64,000 nt of DNA from Phylloscopus collybita (lineage: Eukaryota > Chordata > Aves > Passeriformes > Phylloscopidae): assembly GCA_027886175.1 (NCBI GenBank), contig JAJNNQ010000009.1:15597501-15661500 (forward strand). Direction: 5' to 3'. A program made the position numbers and the translations under genes. Under the pieces are notes generated by a model. It had not been told where the DNA came from, ran no database searches, and saw only the letters and a list, made by a program, of their open reading frames with translations. Below are positions 28,301-43,300 of the stretch, one piece after another. How positions within the stretch are numbered: position 1 is the stretch's first letter; the number at the start of each line of letters is the position of its first letter.

Positions 28301-31300
28301 TACGTGTCCTCTACACATGCATCAACGCAACTTTCAAACAATTGCATTCATATTCATACCAAACTGTAGATATGAACAGAAGACTACATTTGCAGTATTC
28401 AAGAAACAGTAGTAGCAGTGGTACAACCACTCTGACCAGTTTTGCATACAAAATAGCAAACAAAAATTAATGAGAAAAAATTTGTTCATAATGTCAAAAA
28501 AGGAGAAAATAATTCCTTTCACTCACGGTATGTGACCTATGCCCTTCTTAAGAAAACTCCTAAAGTTCTCTCCACTTTCTCCTCTAATTTTACTCCGTAT
28601 TTTATCTGTACAAATAGAGATAACAACAAAAAACCCCACCAGAAAATAAATTGCAATACAAATTTAATGCACTGATCATTCATTAGAGCAGAACTAACCA
28701 AGGAAAAAAGAACAGAAGAAAACCATGCCTGAATTAAGATGCAATGTTGAGCAGACAGAAAGGACAAGGACAAAGAATGGCAATCAGTCTGCCAGTCTGC
28801 TTGTCTCTACTTCTCTACCTAACTCTACCCTGCTATATGAATAAGCTTATACACATAAGCAGTATTTTATCATTCAGAGCACTAATTCTTAAATTTTAGA
28901 AGTAAAAAGCATACGTACCTAAATTACAGAATGCTCAGTATCTCAAATTTAAAAATCCAACATATAAGGCTTAACTAAAACTGAGAGCAAGTGAGCTTCA
29001 CTGGATCATCCCAGGCTTTCTGCAGCCTCATCATGTCAAGCTCCTTTAAGAGTCTTAAGAGCCAACAGTTTTTCTAAATTTTAAGTATTTCAAAGGACTT
29101 TGTAAAAAGCAGTTGAGTCCAAAAATTGGAACTAGTCAAACAAAAAATTCTGGTGGATTACACTGTGATTTAAAATTTGCTTTTATATTTGGACTGCATT
29201 TTAGTAAGTGGCTGTTTATTCACCACTATCATCTAAATCAAGAAATGCTAAGAACATATAGCTATTTGAAAAAAAAAAATTCTCTGTTTGCAGGAGGATG
29301 AAGTGAACATCTTGAAGGATGTTCCATTTCCAGGAAATTTAAGTAATATTGTCAACACAAAGAAACTCAAGAAGTCAGCATCATTTTCCCTCCTTATTTA
29401 TCAGTTAAGTAATTCCTCTTACTGAAGATGCTAGAATTTACCACAGTTCTTCACAAGAGAAGATAATGAACTCCAGGGATGGACTAAGGCAAAAGGCTAC
29501 ACTTCTCAATTATTTTAAGTGATAGAAGATATTAACCTTTTAGGGTATACTGGAAGTCTTCTCTATCTTAAATTTCCATTTATTCTTAATTAGTTCCAAC
29601 AGAACAATTGTATCATGTTCAGTAATGGAAGAGAGACACTTAGTTCAAGCCATTTTGATCATTACTTAAGTTTGGGCATGAAGTAACAAAACAATAATTG
29701 CTGGTATTGCACAGGTCATTGCAACAACCATAAAAGAATTCTAAGTTGGTAAGGGAACTAAGGAAAAAGACTAGATGATAAATGCAACAAACTAAACTAA
29801 GGAAACGAGGACTTAAATTTAACTACCTTTTGTAACAGCTTTGACATTACAGATCAGTTCTCCATATTGTAGTAACATAATCTCATTAAGAAATGGAGAC
29901 TTGTTATTATGACTATCACTAGAGTATTTGAATACTTGAAGAGACAGAAGATTATTTGGGTATCCAGCATAGCTTCATCCAGCCCAGCAAATATTCATCC
30001 ACATATACTCAGAGCCTCAGCAGCCACTTCAAGTAACTAAGGGAAGCATCACCATCAACCAATACCAGAAAGAAGGTAGTTAAAAGAAAGAAGAAAAAAA
30101 ATTAAAAATAATTAGCACATTCCAAAATGCCTGGAATCATATAGAGGTATTTTAGAGAATGTAAGTTAATTAAACGAACAGATATAGATTCTACAATGGT
30201 AACATAAGGATTTTAACTGTAAAGAAGGCAGCAAAAGAAAAGGACAAAAATCTTCTTCAGATAAAATTGTAATAGTATTGTTGTGAATTGCCACAATTCC
30301 AAAAGTAACCTTAGTGCAATGTTACATGTACCTCAGCAAGCTAAAAAACATCAGACAGGATCATGTCTGGCCAACTCTGATCATGGAGAGAGCAGGTTAT
30401 GCACCTGCTGGGAAGGGAGGGAGGGACAGCAGGATACAATACACATACACTTATCCAAGTTTCTGAAATGTCAGTAGGGACAAATTGAAATAAACTCTGA
30501 TTCAACACAGACTGGACAAACAAGTACAAAGATTAAATACTTCTGTGCTCCGAATCTTTACGTATTTATAATAAGCCTTCCGAGAACAAAGCCAAAATGA
30601 AAACAGGCAGATGAGGACAACTAATAAATCAGCTGGCACAGCTGTTAAAAAGACATGTAGGCCCACAAATACCTTTCATAATACACTCAAACCTCCACTT
30701 CTGGAATGCAGAGTCAGGTTTCCGGAGACATTGCCACTGGAGTACCAAAACATAATTTCCAAAACTATTTATCAATGCTGAAATTTTTATATTACGTTTC
30801 CACATCAAAGATACCATTTCAAAAGGGGTATTTGTCTCTGTCTTAACAGTTTTCTAAAAGCTGTATTTTTCCAAAGCATTTTCAGTAAAAGTGGGTGGTC
30901 AGCTCAGTTTTCACTCAGTATATCACTTTACAGACTGAGTGTCACATGGCCTTGGAATCATTTAAATTCTGTGGTCCTGACAGAGGTTTTATGACACAAC
31001 CTCCAAGACAAATATTTTTACTGAAGCACGGCACATGCTGTTCCTTTTCTCACTACTCACATCTAGTGCTAAAGAGCTAGAAAAAGAGAAAACAGAGTTT
31101 TTCTCTGGTTTTTCAGACTAGGACTCAAATGTAAAACAGGTTTTTCAGGAGAGCTTTAATTACTATGCTTTTAAACAAGTATTGCTTCTAAGGTGTATAT
31201 ATATATTCATATCTTCTAGAACTTTTGTAGCTATCAAACAGAAAAAAAAGTGAGAGTTGCAGTGTTTAACATTACTTCAAAGGGTATTAGATTATCAGGT

Positions 31301-34300
31301 TATCTGTCTTTTCTCCCTCTTCTTATCTCTGCTTTCCCTATTGTTATTACCCCTCTCTTTCATTATTGTCCTTTTACTCTCCCTGACTTTACTCTGCATT
31401 CATCTCCCTACACAGGATTAGAGGCGTGCTACACAGCATTTATCATCTTTTGCCATGATCTTCTCACAGAATACAAGCAATGCCAGATAGTCTTATAGTC
31501 TATGCTACCTTTAGAACAAATTTAGATATGTACAGAAACATTTTACTGTTAAGACTAATGTATTATTTGTATAATGATTTAGAAAGCTTTCTACTAAACC
31601 AGACATAAAAGGTGGGCAATTTAAAACTCAACACCTTTGTGCCATAATCTCACATCACAAAAACAATACAAATGCACAGTGCATGAAGAGAAATGCTTTC
31701 AGTCAACAGTGTCCCTTATCCTCTTTCCTCTGCCATGCACAAAACCCCTTCTGTTGGTACAAGGTCTTTGCAGCCCAGTGGTGATGAGATATGGGGACTG
31801 ATTTTAGCTTTAACTACATTTCCCTTACTCCCTAGTTTTGCTAAATGAATGTTAAGCTGTACCATATTCTCAGTCATGAACTGTTTCCTCCCAATACCTG
31901 TATGTCATGAGCTAAAAAGGTATTCTCCAGTTTCCATGAAGCCAGAGAAGACATCCTTCCAGCAGAGCTCAAAAGGTGATGAATGGCATGAAATTCTTAC
32001 CATGCAAACAAAGCTTATGCAAGTTTGATTGTATTCTTAATTTCTTGTGAGTCTAAGCTTCAGTATCTTTCACAGTTTACCCAACTGCTGGCAGAAGTGC
32101 AAATTTGGGCTGCATTAACACTCTTGTTTCATTACTTTGTATAATTAGGTGCTCAAAATTTATCACATATACATAAGTGTAGACAGCTGTGGGGGAAAAA
32201 TGGTTCATTTATGTTTAAGCACTTTAATTTCATTTCAGGGGAACAGAAAAAGGCAGACCACAAGATTATAAAAGAATCCTTTCTTTCATACATATTAATT
32301 CTGTTTTGAAAGCACTCATTTCTTTAAACGAACAGTAGCTTTCAATTACAATGAGATTTTGTATCATAATTTCATTAGCTTACACATAGTCCAGTCTCTC
32401 TTTACTACATCTTAGTAAATCTTTAAATTCAGCATGATAATTACAGTTTTAAAACATATTACACCCAATGAGTAACCCTTTTCAAAAAGTTAATTCCTAT
32501 ATTTAAAAAAGAATTCTATCAAATACCAGCATAAAATTATGCTAAACACAACAGTTAAAAGATTTACTGAAGTAGAAGTATTTTAATATGTAAACTGTAT
32601 TTTCAAATTAATCATTGATTGTAAAATACTCAGGGATATTATCTGAGTAAGATTGAGAATATTTAAATTAAAGAAAATAGATTCCATTATGAAGTTTTTG
32701 CCTAACCTTTACAAACTGCTGAACCGAGTCAAAGACACTGAAGACAAACACTCTTCATTGTTACTCTTTGCTATCCCATCTCTGCAGGAATAAAAGTCTA
32801 GATGCCAGTTTTGAAATACCATCCAAGCTAAAATGACTAACCAGTTCCAACTAAAAAAACTATAAAATCAAATTCACCTAGGACCATTTACAGCCATCTG
32901 CTCAGAAGCATTTTCTCACTAGTGAAAGTCTTATTTCCATATGCTCTCAAAGGTGAGAAATTACTCTTTATTATTACTCTACCTTAGCTAGAAGTGGAAT
33001 TCTGCTATAGTAAACCTAGACACAGTGAACTTTTGATAAGCTGAACATTTCCTGAAATCTTATTTCTTTCTACTGAATTCCAGAGGGGGTAAATCCTATT
33101 ACACTGAATAGTCACTGAACAGCACAGGTTAATTTAATGGAAAACACTTCGAAATAAGCCTTTACCATCTGTTTTCACCTCTAATGGCAAATCAAAGAAG
33201 AACAATTCACACTTGTATCATAAAAAAATGCATAAGTGATTTAAATAGATGTGTTCTTTGATGAATACAACCTGCATCTGTTTGACTTTCTTCGCCTTTT
33301 ATCTAAAGCAGGAAGTTCTCGTTCTCTAATGTAATGCTTATCCCTGCAGTTGAAACCACCACAGTGTAAAAAGAGGACATGTACAAAGTTACTTATATAA
33401 ATAATTCCTTACAATGTGGAAGTGAAGTTCTTCAGTAATTCTAAATTGCCTCTGTGCAGCAAGTGATCTTAACACTAATTCCCTTACTAATACTCACCCT
33501 TCTCAAATTGTCCAAGTGATGAACATAAAGGAGATCAGCTTGGAAATAATGCTCTCAGCCAGGACTTTAAGTGAATTTTTGCTACAACTGGAGGCCTTCT
33601 GCAATTGAAAGCTTGTTTATCCCTCCCCCCAAAAACTATGTCCCTGCAACTTACTTTTCATTTCTTAATATAAAAGATATATGGTCTTAGATTAGCTGTA
33701 TACATAGAAGATTACTTAAAAAACTCTAATGCACACAGGGAAAGGAAGTTTCTAACTGTAAACAAAAGACCAAGCAGAAGATCAACACAGCCAAGCAGCA
33801 TAAGAAAAGTAAAATGAGTGGATAAAAGCAGTTTATACAACATTAAGAAACCCTATGCACCATAGTGAACACAATGCTATTGCAGACACTAATTCTCAGT
33901 AGGAACTACTGCAAGGAGGTAAAACACAGAGTAGCCATAAAGGGAATTACCTTACATATAGAGAATCTATACAGAAGCTATCTGTTACAGCTGGCACCTC
34001 CAGGAGTAACGTGTTGTTAGAGTGACCAGCAGCAGAAAGATCAGAAAAGGGAAAACAGGTGAAGAGATAAGAACAAAAGATAAAATAATCTGCAACACTC
34101 AACACAATGGAATATCACAGCTACCACTACAGTCCCAACAATCATTAAAAGGAAGCAGCACCATTCTTGTTTAATACTCGCAGGGGGGAAAAAGATACAA
34201 ACTATGTTGCGTATTTTTTATATAGCGATTTTGTCATATAGGAGCAGAAGGCTTTTAAAGAGAATGATAACCCAGCATAAATCCCCCATCAGTATGTGGT

Positions 34301-37300
34301 CTAACTTTATCTCAGAGGTAATCTACAGAAGTTTAACTATTCCAATAATTTCATTTATATATTTCAAATATCCTAGCTTAGCTTCAGTATCTTTCAAGGA
34401 TGTGTTACCAGGCTCAAAGTTTAACATTTCATAGTATAATTTCATGCATTTCTGTCAACACATAGTATTTTAGAACAGTTAAAAATCTATTACACACCAT
34501 TTACAAGCAAACATCAACATAGGTGCCTCTAAAGCATAAAATCTTAGTTAGAAGCAAAATTAAATTTTGTTTACTCTGAAAAAAACCTGAGGTTACTAAC
34601 CTGAAATCTCCTTTATTGTTCACAACCCTCTCTGGAGGGCAGTACTGTGCAGAACTTTCTAACACCACAATGTCCACTGTCCTTGTGTTATTCCCACGTC
34701 TGGTTTGTACATGACAACCCCAGTTTCCTGTGGAGCCAGCCTGAATGTTTGAGATTGTCAGTGCACTGAAAAGATAAAATAAACAAATAAAACTGAACAG
34801 TCTTGCAGTAACACTCATATAAGCTTTCACCAAAAGATGAATTAAGTAGAGAAAGACGATGGAATAAACACCAAATTACATACAGCCATGAGAGATCTTA
34901 TAAAACCAGAGCTATTTACATCTCAATGTACTGTAATTAACAGAGAAGTATTTACTATTCTTCGGGCTCTCAATTTTGCCAAGGTACGAAAAAGAAAGAA
35001 CAGCCATAGGAACAAGTCCATAGACTTCAGGAAGAAGAGATGAGAAGTCCAAATTCCTCAAGTGTTACCATTACTACCCAAGACAAAAGTTTTAGTTGTT
35101 TAGAAATATCAAACTAAAATAAATTCCCAAATGCATAATTGTTACAAACATTGAAGCTCTAATTTACTATACCATTACAGGATATATAACCATTCTGTAG
35201 ATGCTGAGTAAGTCAACAATCTGCTGCAGGCAGAATAAATTACACTTATTACACTTACAGATATCTGCTGGAGAACAATATTAACAACTGTGGTGTGCTT
35301 AAAAGGAAGAGTAAAGAATTCATGAGCAATTCAGTTAAATTCCTTATTTTCAACATTTTCATAATATTAACATTCCATGAAAACGAATGTATCCACCAAA
35401 AACGTATTTTAAATAAATGCATTGGGTGAAACTTGCATAAAATTAAAACCCAACTGCAACTTCCTCTAGCTAATCTTATTTTAGGCATGTAGGTTTGACC
35501 TAGGAAATGTCTAGATCTCCCTCCTCCAACTTTAGTGTTAATAGGAGATGTGTGAAGATTACTTTCCTATTAGGGATATTTCTGTGTACGTGTTCACTCA
35601 GTGAGGATATGAGAGGGCCTTACTGGTTATGGAAACAGTCACTAAATCAGGGCAGAAAGGAAGAAGCAGGAAGTACATTATCTCACTATGGATTCACCTT
35701 GCAATCAGTGAGCAGTTATGAATCATGTTTTTTTCAACAAAAATACCCTGGGACTCATCAGTTTCCACTATCTTCCCATCCTGATACCACAAGACTTGCA
35801 TGTCTTGATCAATATATGAAGCCATACATTGGAAGGGTAGACTGTCTCCTTCAAAGACCACCTGACGATGAGATGGAGTCATATAGAAAGACGGTAATTC
35901 AAGCGGTGGTTCTAGAATTCAAGACATAAAACCACAATTAACAGCAAGAATCTGTTACATACCTGATTTTCAAAACAGGAGAAAAATACACTAAATGGGT
36001 ATCGATTATTTATATATCAACATAAAGTTACATCTGGCAAGATGAATATAAAAACTACATTTAATGCATCAGATATTGAAAAATACACATTATCATCATA
36101 TCCTTTTTCAAAATGTGTATTCCTTTAATGTAATAAATTTCAAGACTGTTTTGTTAGCCCACATCTAAAAAAGTGGAAAATACAAATTTGAAGGGAAAAT
36201 ATAATTACGCATTTTAGTTCTTCCCAGTTCTTCACTAGGACTCAAAATCACAGTAACATATGAGTGCTTATTTTTACAATTGAAATAATTCCAAGAGAAA
36301 TGCAGAAGTTAAACAAGTTGGTCATGGTTTTGTCACAAAAGGGCGGCTAATCAAGAATAGAATCAGCTCACAGGAAAGTAACTCCTAAAATGAAGATCTT
36401 TTAACTTCAGAAATGTGAGGTTAGAATAATTCACATATCTGAAGTCAGATAGCTAGACCTAGGAAAGAAACTATCATTTTCTGATTTCTCTTGTAATGCT
36501 TAGGTAAAGATCTCTGGAAAATACAGATTAGCAGGAAAAAGGAGCTTATCGAGATAGTTACTTATCCTTTGTTTCTACAAATTAACATCCAGCATCATCA
36601 ATTTATTTATTATTTATTTCCAAAACCAAGAAATAATGAACCACAACTAAAGATCAACCTTTGAAAAGGAGTCATAATTACCAGTGTCATCTCTGAATTT
36701 TGGGGAAATGAAATAAAGCAAAAAAGCCTGTTCACTAATATTAGCAGAACACGGAATGCATTAGAAAACAAGTATCAGTTGTCTGAAGTGCTTACCACAG
36801 GTGAGAAGCTCCTGTTTCACACCAGTCACTGTCTGTGACTGAAGTGACTTGGGATAGGCACATTTAGTCTCACGTACAGTTATATTTCTTTCCTTTAACC
36901 ACTGATGCATCCACAGTATGTTGCAATCACACAGAAGATAATCAGTCTGAAATTCTCTGCAACAAAACACAGGCATTTAAAGTGACAAACTGCAGAATTC
37001 CAATGTCTGAAAGATTGACACAGTTGTGCAATGCCTCTCATTGTCAGGGACACAAAAGTAACAAGCAAAGCCTAGACTACAGTGGAGCTGCCTACCTCTA
37101 CCTACTGGAAGTTACTCGAATCTTCTGCAAGCCAAACTCTTATAACAAAAAGACATACTCCCTGAGAAAAGGAATCCTCTCCATAAATATGAGGAATATC
37201 TAATACCAGTACATTAATAAAATTCTAGTAACTTTTTTCATGGAGAGTGTTCACGCTACTTCAGGTGAGCAATAACAAAGAATTGCTTGAATATGCACTA

Positions 37301-40300
37301 CCATAACCTAAGAATACACTTCATTGCTTCACTGTAGTGATCAAATATTTTAGCAGTAAAATCAACAGAAATAAAAATAGCTCCTCAGCGATTTATCTTT
37401 TCAGAAGTACTATTCACACAATGCTTTACATGAAAATCATAAGGCTTTTAAATGACTCACAATCTTCTCTATATAATTCAGTACTTTCTAGTAAAAAGAC
37501 TTACAAATCCTCCATAGATGTTTGCTGAAGTCAGCTAAATTAAGGGATTAGTTAATTAATTTTATCTGCTCAGAAATTAATATTTTATCTGTTTCAAAAC
37601 AGGCAAAATGGAGCACAACATACAGCTATGTCTACACTGGTTACTATCTCTAATGTAAATATTTTCTTTTTCTTTTTGCAGATGTCTAGAGCATAACATA
37701 ACATCACAGGGCTGAACACGACAAGCATTAAATCAACATTCTTACGACACCCCATTTGCTCACATGAATCCTCCAGATAGCCACTATTTTACTGGTAACT
37801 GTTATATCCAGATTCTCTTGTCACATCTGTGGTGTTGTTGGACAGCAACCATTATGCAGACAATTAAAATGTCGGGAATAACACCTTATGAACAATTAAA
37901 GGGATTGAGGAAGGAAAGAAATATTTCTCCTTTATAAATATAAACAAGAAATTAACTCCGTGTCAAAACCAGAACCATAGCTTCTGAAAAGCCCTAGTAC
38001 AGTGAGCCAACTGTCATGACTACCAGGGAAAAGCATAAGCTAATCATCAGCACTCATTTTTTTTTCATTTACTATCTTCCTCACACAAGATCGTAACTCA
38101 TGAAACCCAGAGAGTGCAAAATAACATGACATTGAAATCTACCCACTGTTACGTGTAACAAAACTATACTGTTCACAAAAGACTAAGATCTTGCTTAGAA
38201 GTATTTGGTCCCTTTGATATAAAGCTGTACAATGTTATTTATTTACTATAAATTAATAAATGGTACATATAGAATAGAACTTTTGGAAGCCCAGATGAGA
38301 AAATACCCTTGTTTTTTCAGAATAATATAGGACTAGATGCAGCAAGTACTTACAGAGACTTTAGTGAACCAAGATGATCAAATGTTCCCTGGGTAAGTGT
38401 AGAAAACAGATTTCCAGAAAGATTCCTGAGAAATAAAAGTATCATGATTTCAACTCATCCTCAGACAAGTGACATGTGAAATTAAAAAAACCCTCTCTTC
38501 AATATAACTCTAGATACAAGGTACTATTATGACACTGTCATAGTTCACAAGACTGTAAGAACAATAATCAGGTCTCAATAGCCTAGCAAAAATCTTCAAA
38601 TAAACTGTTCTCTAATACTCCTGGTTTAGTTGAAGAATTTTATGATTGGAAAAAAAAAAAAAGAAAACACAGACCCTTTTATTTAAAGCAACAACTGGCA
38701 GATGTTGAGCATAGATCTCAAGAAGTGTAAAATTAATTTTGTTGTTCACAGTGAACTGATGTCTTCCTATTACCATGCTCTAAGAAGCATGTTCAGTCTA
38801 TCAGAATGTTTCATGAAAATATTATCCATACCACTTTCTATATATCAGTGAAAGCACTGCGTGTAAGAAACTAACAACCAGGGCAAAGAAATATTTCATA
38901 ATCTTACATGTTATCCTCTTAAAGTAAATGAAGGACTCCAAAGCATGCAACACAGCCAGCAAAACTGACTGATACCAATGCCACTGTAGAAGGCATGCAT
39001 ACGGAAAAAGTCTATAATGCTGAAACGTTTTTTTAAAGAAAATATTTTATACAGTCTCCTGGTCTCCCTCCCAGCTACACATTCCAAGAAACTGGAAAAC
39101 TGTTGCAAGGCCAACAGATCACTGAATAGTGTGATTTGGGTTGGCCCCAATACTTGCTTTTAGGCTTGCTACTTGAGTAACAAACCCCAACCACAGGCAC
39201 TGGCTGTCTTTCAAGAGCACACTTAAATAAACTACTCCTCTTGAAACAAAGAATGTTAACTTACACAAGGCTAAAACTTAAGTGTATTTATATAGGACAA
39301 ATTATACTTACAATCTAATAAGGTTTACAAGTCCTCTAAATATATCTGCATTCAGGCAGCCTATTCGGTTATTAGTTAAGTCTCTATAAATAGAAAAAAG
39401 GAAGAATTGGAACAAACTGGTTTATTTCCAAATGACATACAGTCTGCTAACAGAAGCATTTGAACAAAAATTCATGACTAACAGATTGCACCACATGTCT
39501 ATTTGGTCTTTTTCAGGAAAACCCACAAGGTACTGCTATATGGTCGTAAACACATGCACACAGACTCCTTGATCCATCTCTTAAGTAATTACATAAACTG
39601 TAATTCAACAAGTCTAGACTTACCAATAAATTCCCTTAAATAGGCTTGGCTTACATCCCTACCTAGTGTATTTTCATATTTGTGCAGTATTTATGTATGT
39701 TTGTATACATATATATTGTGTATATATATATATATATATACACACACAGAGTACATCAATTTTTTAACATGTCAGAGACCTATACTAGGGCATTTATTAT
39801 ACATGAATAAGACCACTTCTATAATAATACTTCAGTAAATACTTAAAAGTTAAAGTCACAAATGAACATATATACTCTAAAATTTTAAGAAAGAAACAGG
39901 GTGGGGGAGGTAGTAGCAAAATCACTAAGACTTAGAAGCTGTAACAATAATACAAAAATCTGAAGTGTTTTTTAAAAAAAGAAAAAAAATAAAAGCAATA
40001 ATGCTGAGCTTTTGTTTTTCAAGCTTCATCTGGTACAGAATTTCTACAGCCAAGGCATAAATCTCCCCAAAATATGTTAACGGGAATGTTGGCAAAACCT
40101 TCAAGAAAGCATCGTTACCAGTGCTGTAACTTCAGTGTAGTATTAATAGCAAGAGACTCTATGTTCCACTGTGACCTTTGGAAAATAAAAATCATTTTAT
40201 TTTAACGTTCAACAAAACAAGACTTGATGGAATCAAAGCTCTGTACAAACATCCACCCAGTGATGTTTCAAGCTAGTCAAATACAAAAAGAAAGGAATAA

Positions 40301-43300
40301 TACAAGTAACTGTCAGAACAAGGGAGGCTGCCAAGCCACAAGCAGTGGATGTTCTTCAGCCATAAGACTGAAAGCAGACTTTGTTTTATCCACGCGTGTA
40401 TGTGTATATTTAGACAGCATATATAGATTCAACTTTTTATATTAAAAATAATATATAATAACTTCGGTGTCTAAACTTCCAGAAGATAAGACTTACTCTC
40501 TTTGAGGAGTTTTTTATTTGTTTTGTTTACACTGAATAGCTAGATATACTACTTACAGTCTTTTCAAAGATGTAAGTCCCAGAAAAGCTCCTGGATCTAT
40601 GGTACTAATAAGATTGTTCTTAAGATCCCTGTGGAGAAAAATTAAGACACAGCATTTAAAATAAATTACACTTTTAAACAGAGATATTCATAAAGATACA
40701 TGTAACTTGTCTCAATTTCCTTGAGAACCTCAAAAAAAACCCACCCAAAGCCAACCCCGCCCCCAAGAACAACCGACCAACCAACCCCCAAAAAACCCAG
40801 AACAAAACACAAAACAAAAGACCCAACAATACATTTTTACTTTCTCTAAAATAGCCTCTTTCAAGATTGGAAAAATCTGTATTTTAATTACAAGGAAGAA
40901 CTGAAACAACACATGTATTCCATTAAACATTCTATTAGTTCATATCACATGAAATGGTATAGTCAAAGATACTTTGCCATAGTATGAACAGGTTACAGCT
41001 ATGCAGGGTGAGACACCTGCTTATTACACAGTATGAGAGGGTCTAGCACAATGCAGTCTTCTGTAGCCTATCTGATTTTCAATACTTCAGTAGTGCCCAA
41101 CATCTACCAAAAAAAGCAAAACATGATCTTAAAAATACACCAAAGACCCAAGACTGAAAATTTCCACTTATGTTGCTGGCACAAAAGCAAAGCCCTAGTT
41201 GAAAATCCCAAACACAGCTGGTGAAAAAATTTCAGAGCAAACTTCTTAAGTTTCCAGAGACCGTAAGGAGAAATGTAAAGTACCATTAAATGAAACTGCT
41301 TTATTAATTGTACAAGTGATAAAGGAGTTTTACCTCCTAACTTGAGATATTCTGCAGATACAGCTTAATTTCAAAGGTCACAGAAAGCAGCTAACAGCAC
41401 CTATACAGTTTTGAACAAACTTTATCACTGCACAAATGCTAAAATTACTTCCACCTCCCTAGTCACACTAGATTTTTACTTTACTATTATCTGAAACCTC
41501 ACAGGCGCTTAATACTATATGTAAAGTTTCTCACTTCTTGATAACATCCAAACATTCTACATTTGAAAAGAAAAAAAGTGCTTTCATTCAAAAGCAGTGT
41601 TTGAATTTGCAAGAGCAGAAAAAGATCTCCTACATCTATCACAACATTAATAATTCTGTGTGAAAGAGAACTGTACAAGAGGATTACATCTACCATCACA
41701 TAGATATAAATGAGCAAAAATATAATTCATCCCAAGATTTCACAACAGCATTTGCTGCAGATTAACAAATCATGGCACAACAGACAGTGTCATGGCACAT
41801 GGATCATGCTTGAATGCTCTACCTAAACATTTAAAATATTCAAAATACATTAAAATCACCTTGCAGTAAATTAATTTTCATATACACACTTAACTTTATT
41901 TTCTTCCCTTGCTATGGTGGCAGAAAGTGCCAAGTACTTCCAGTGCAGTAGTATCAGGAGCCTGAAGAACAGGCTCTTTCAGCAGGTGTATAAACACCAT
42001 GGTATGACCATGACAAATCTGAGACTAACAAAAGGTATTCATCACTCATTTACCATCAGTCTTTGAAGTAGAGAATAAAAATTATACTTACTGTTTATAT
42101 TTCAAATTTTGATTTAAAATCATATAACTCTCACTTAAAATCTCACTGTTGAAACCACTGAGGGAGAAAAATCTTGACAACATGCCTTGGAAATCCACTC
42201 AGGGATCTTTAATTGCACTCCCTAAATTCAAGGAGTACTGCCTGATACAGCTCTTTCATAAATCCACTGCAATGGATTCATATCAATGAATGTTCAAAGT
42301 GTTAAGACTTTTCTCTACCTGCAACTACAACAGCTGAGGAGTCTCTGGTTGGGGTTTTTTACCCTTCCCAGTGGCAATTCTTGGATAGGTACTAGCTGTT
42401 TATCAATCTACCAAAAAGTACATGCAGAAGAAAAATGTGAAGCAAAAGACACCAAAGATCTCAAAACTAACAGTGCTGACATCTCTAGCAGCTCTTCAGA
42501 AACAGGGAAAGATGTTAATACAACATAGGCTGGTACAACCACCAGGACTGCAGTGTGTAGGAGAGTCTTTAAATGAAGAAATTACAGTGGTGGTTAAACC
42601 AACAGGCTTCTACTTCTCACATAAAAGGGAGGTGGGGGAGACCACTAGAAAGTTCTGTTTGGCTTTAAAGTTTTTGTTGTTTTTAACACCTATGAACACA
42701 TTTATATAAACTATATTTTAGTTTTAGCAGAAGGAAAATATTAATTTCAGATGTTGATTTCTCTTTGGCAAAGTTCAACCAACAAGATAGATATATATAT
42801 ATAGAGAAAGAGATACTTATTTGTCCAAATGGAAGAAAATCTCTCCAAAGGAAGTGCAAAAAAGGACTTGCATCTTTTATATTATAGTAACTTTATCTTC
42901 CACCTATCAGGGATCACTCTAGAAAAACAAAATTAGGAAAACAACCAAAAACCTCCAAAACAAAAAACAAAAACCCAAAAAACCAAAAAACAACAACAAA
43001 ACAAAACAAAAACAACCACCACAAACAAACCCCCCCAAACAAAAAAAAACACCCCCCCCCCCCCCCCCCCCCCCCAAATCTCCAACCAATCAAAAAAACC
43101 ACAAAGAAACAAACAACCCTACTCCCACAACAGAACAAATCACAAGCCAGGCAGTAGAGCAATCTTATACTGAGAATCTACTCAAGATTGTTAAATTTCT
43201 CCTAAATCTAAATAACACTGTAAATAAGGGTACCCCATATTTATCAGTGAAGGCCACTAACAGATGTTAGGATAGTTGAAAAACATAGGTTTCAAGGGAT

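Noticed and set aside
31300..31420. Polypyrimidine tract followed by an acceptor-like CACAGG on the plus strand
   Set aside because: No open exon with a donor follows, and the host gene is on the other strand.
35507..35929. 140-codon plus-strand ORF
   Set aside because: It runs antisense across exon 7 of ADGRA3, where coding constraint lowers stop density on the opposite strand.
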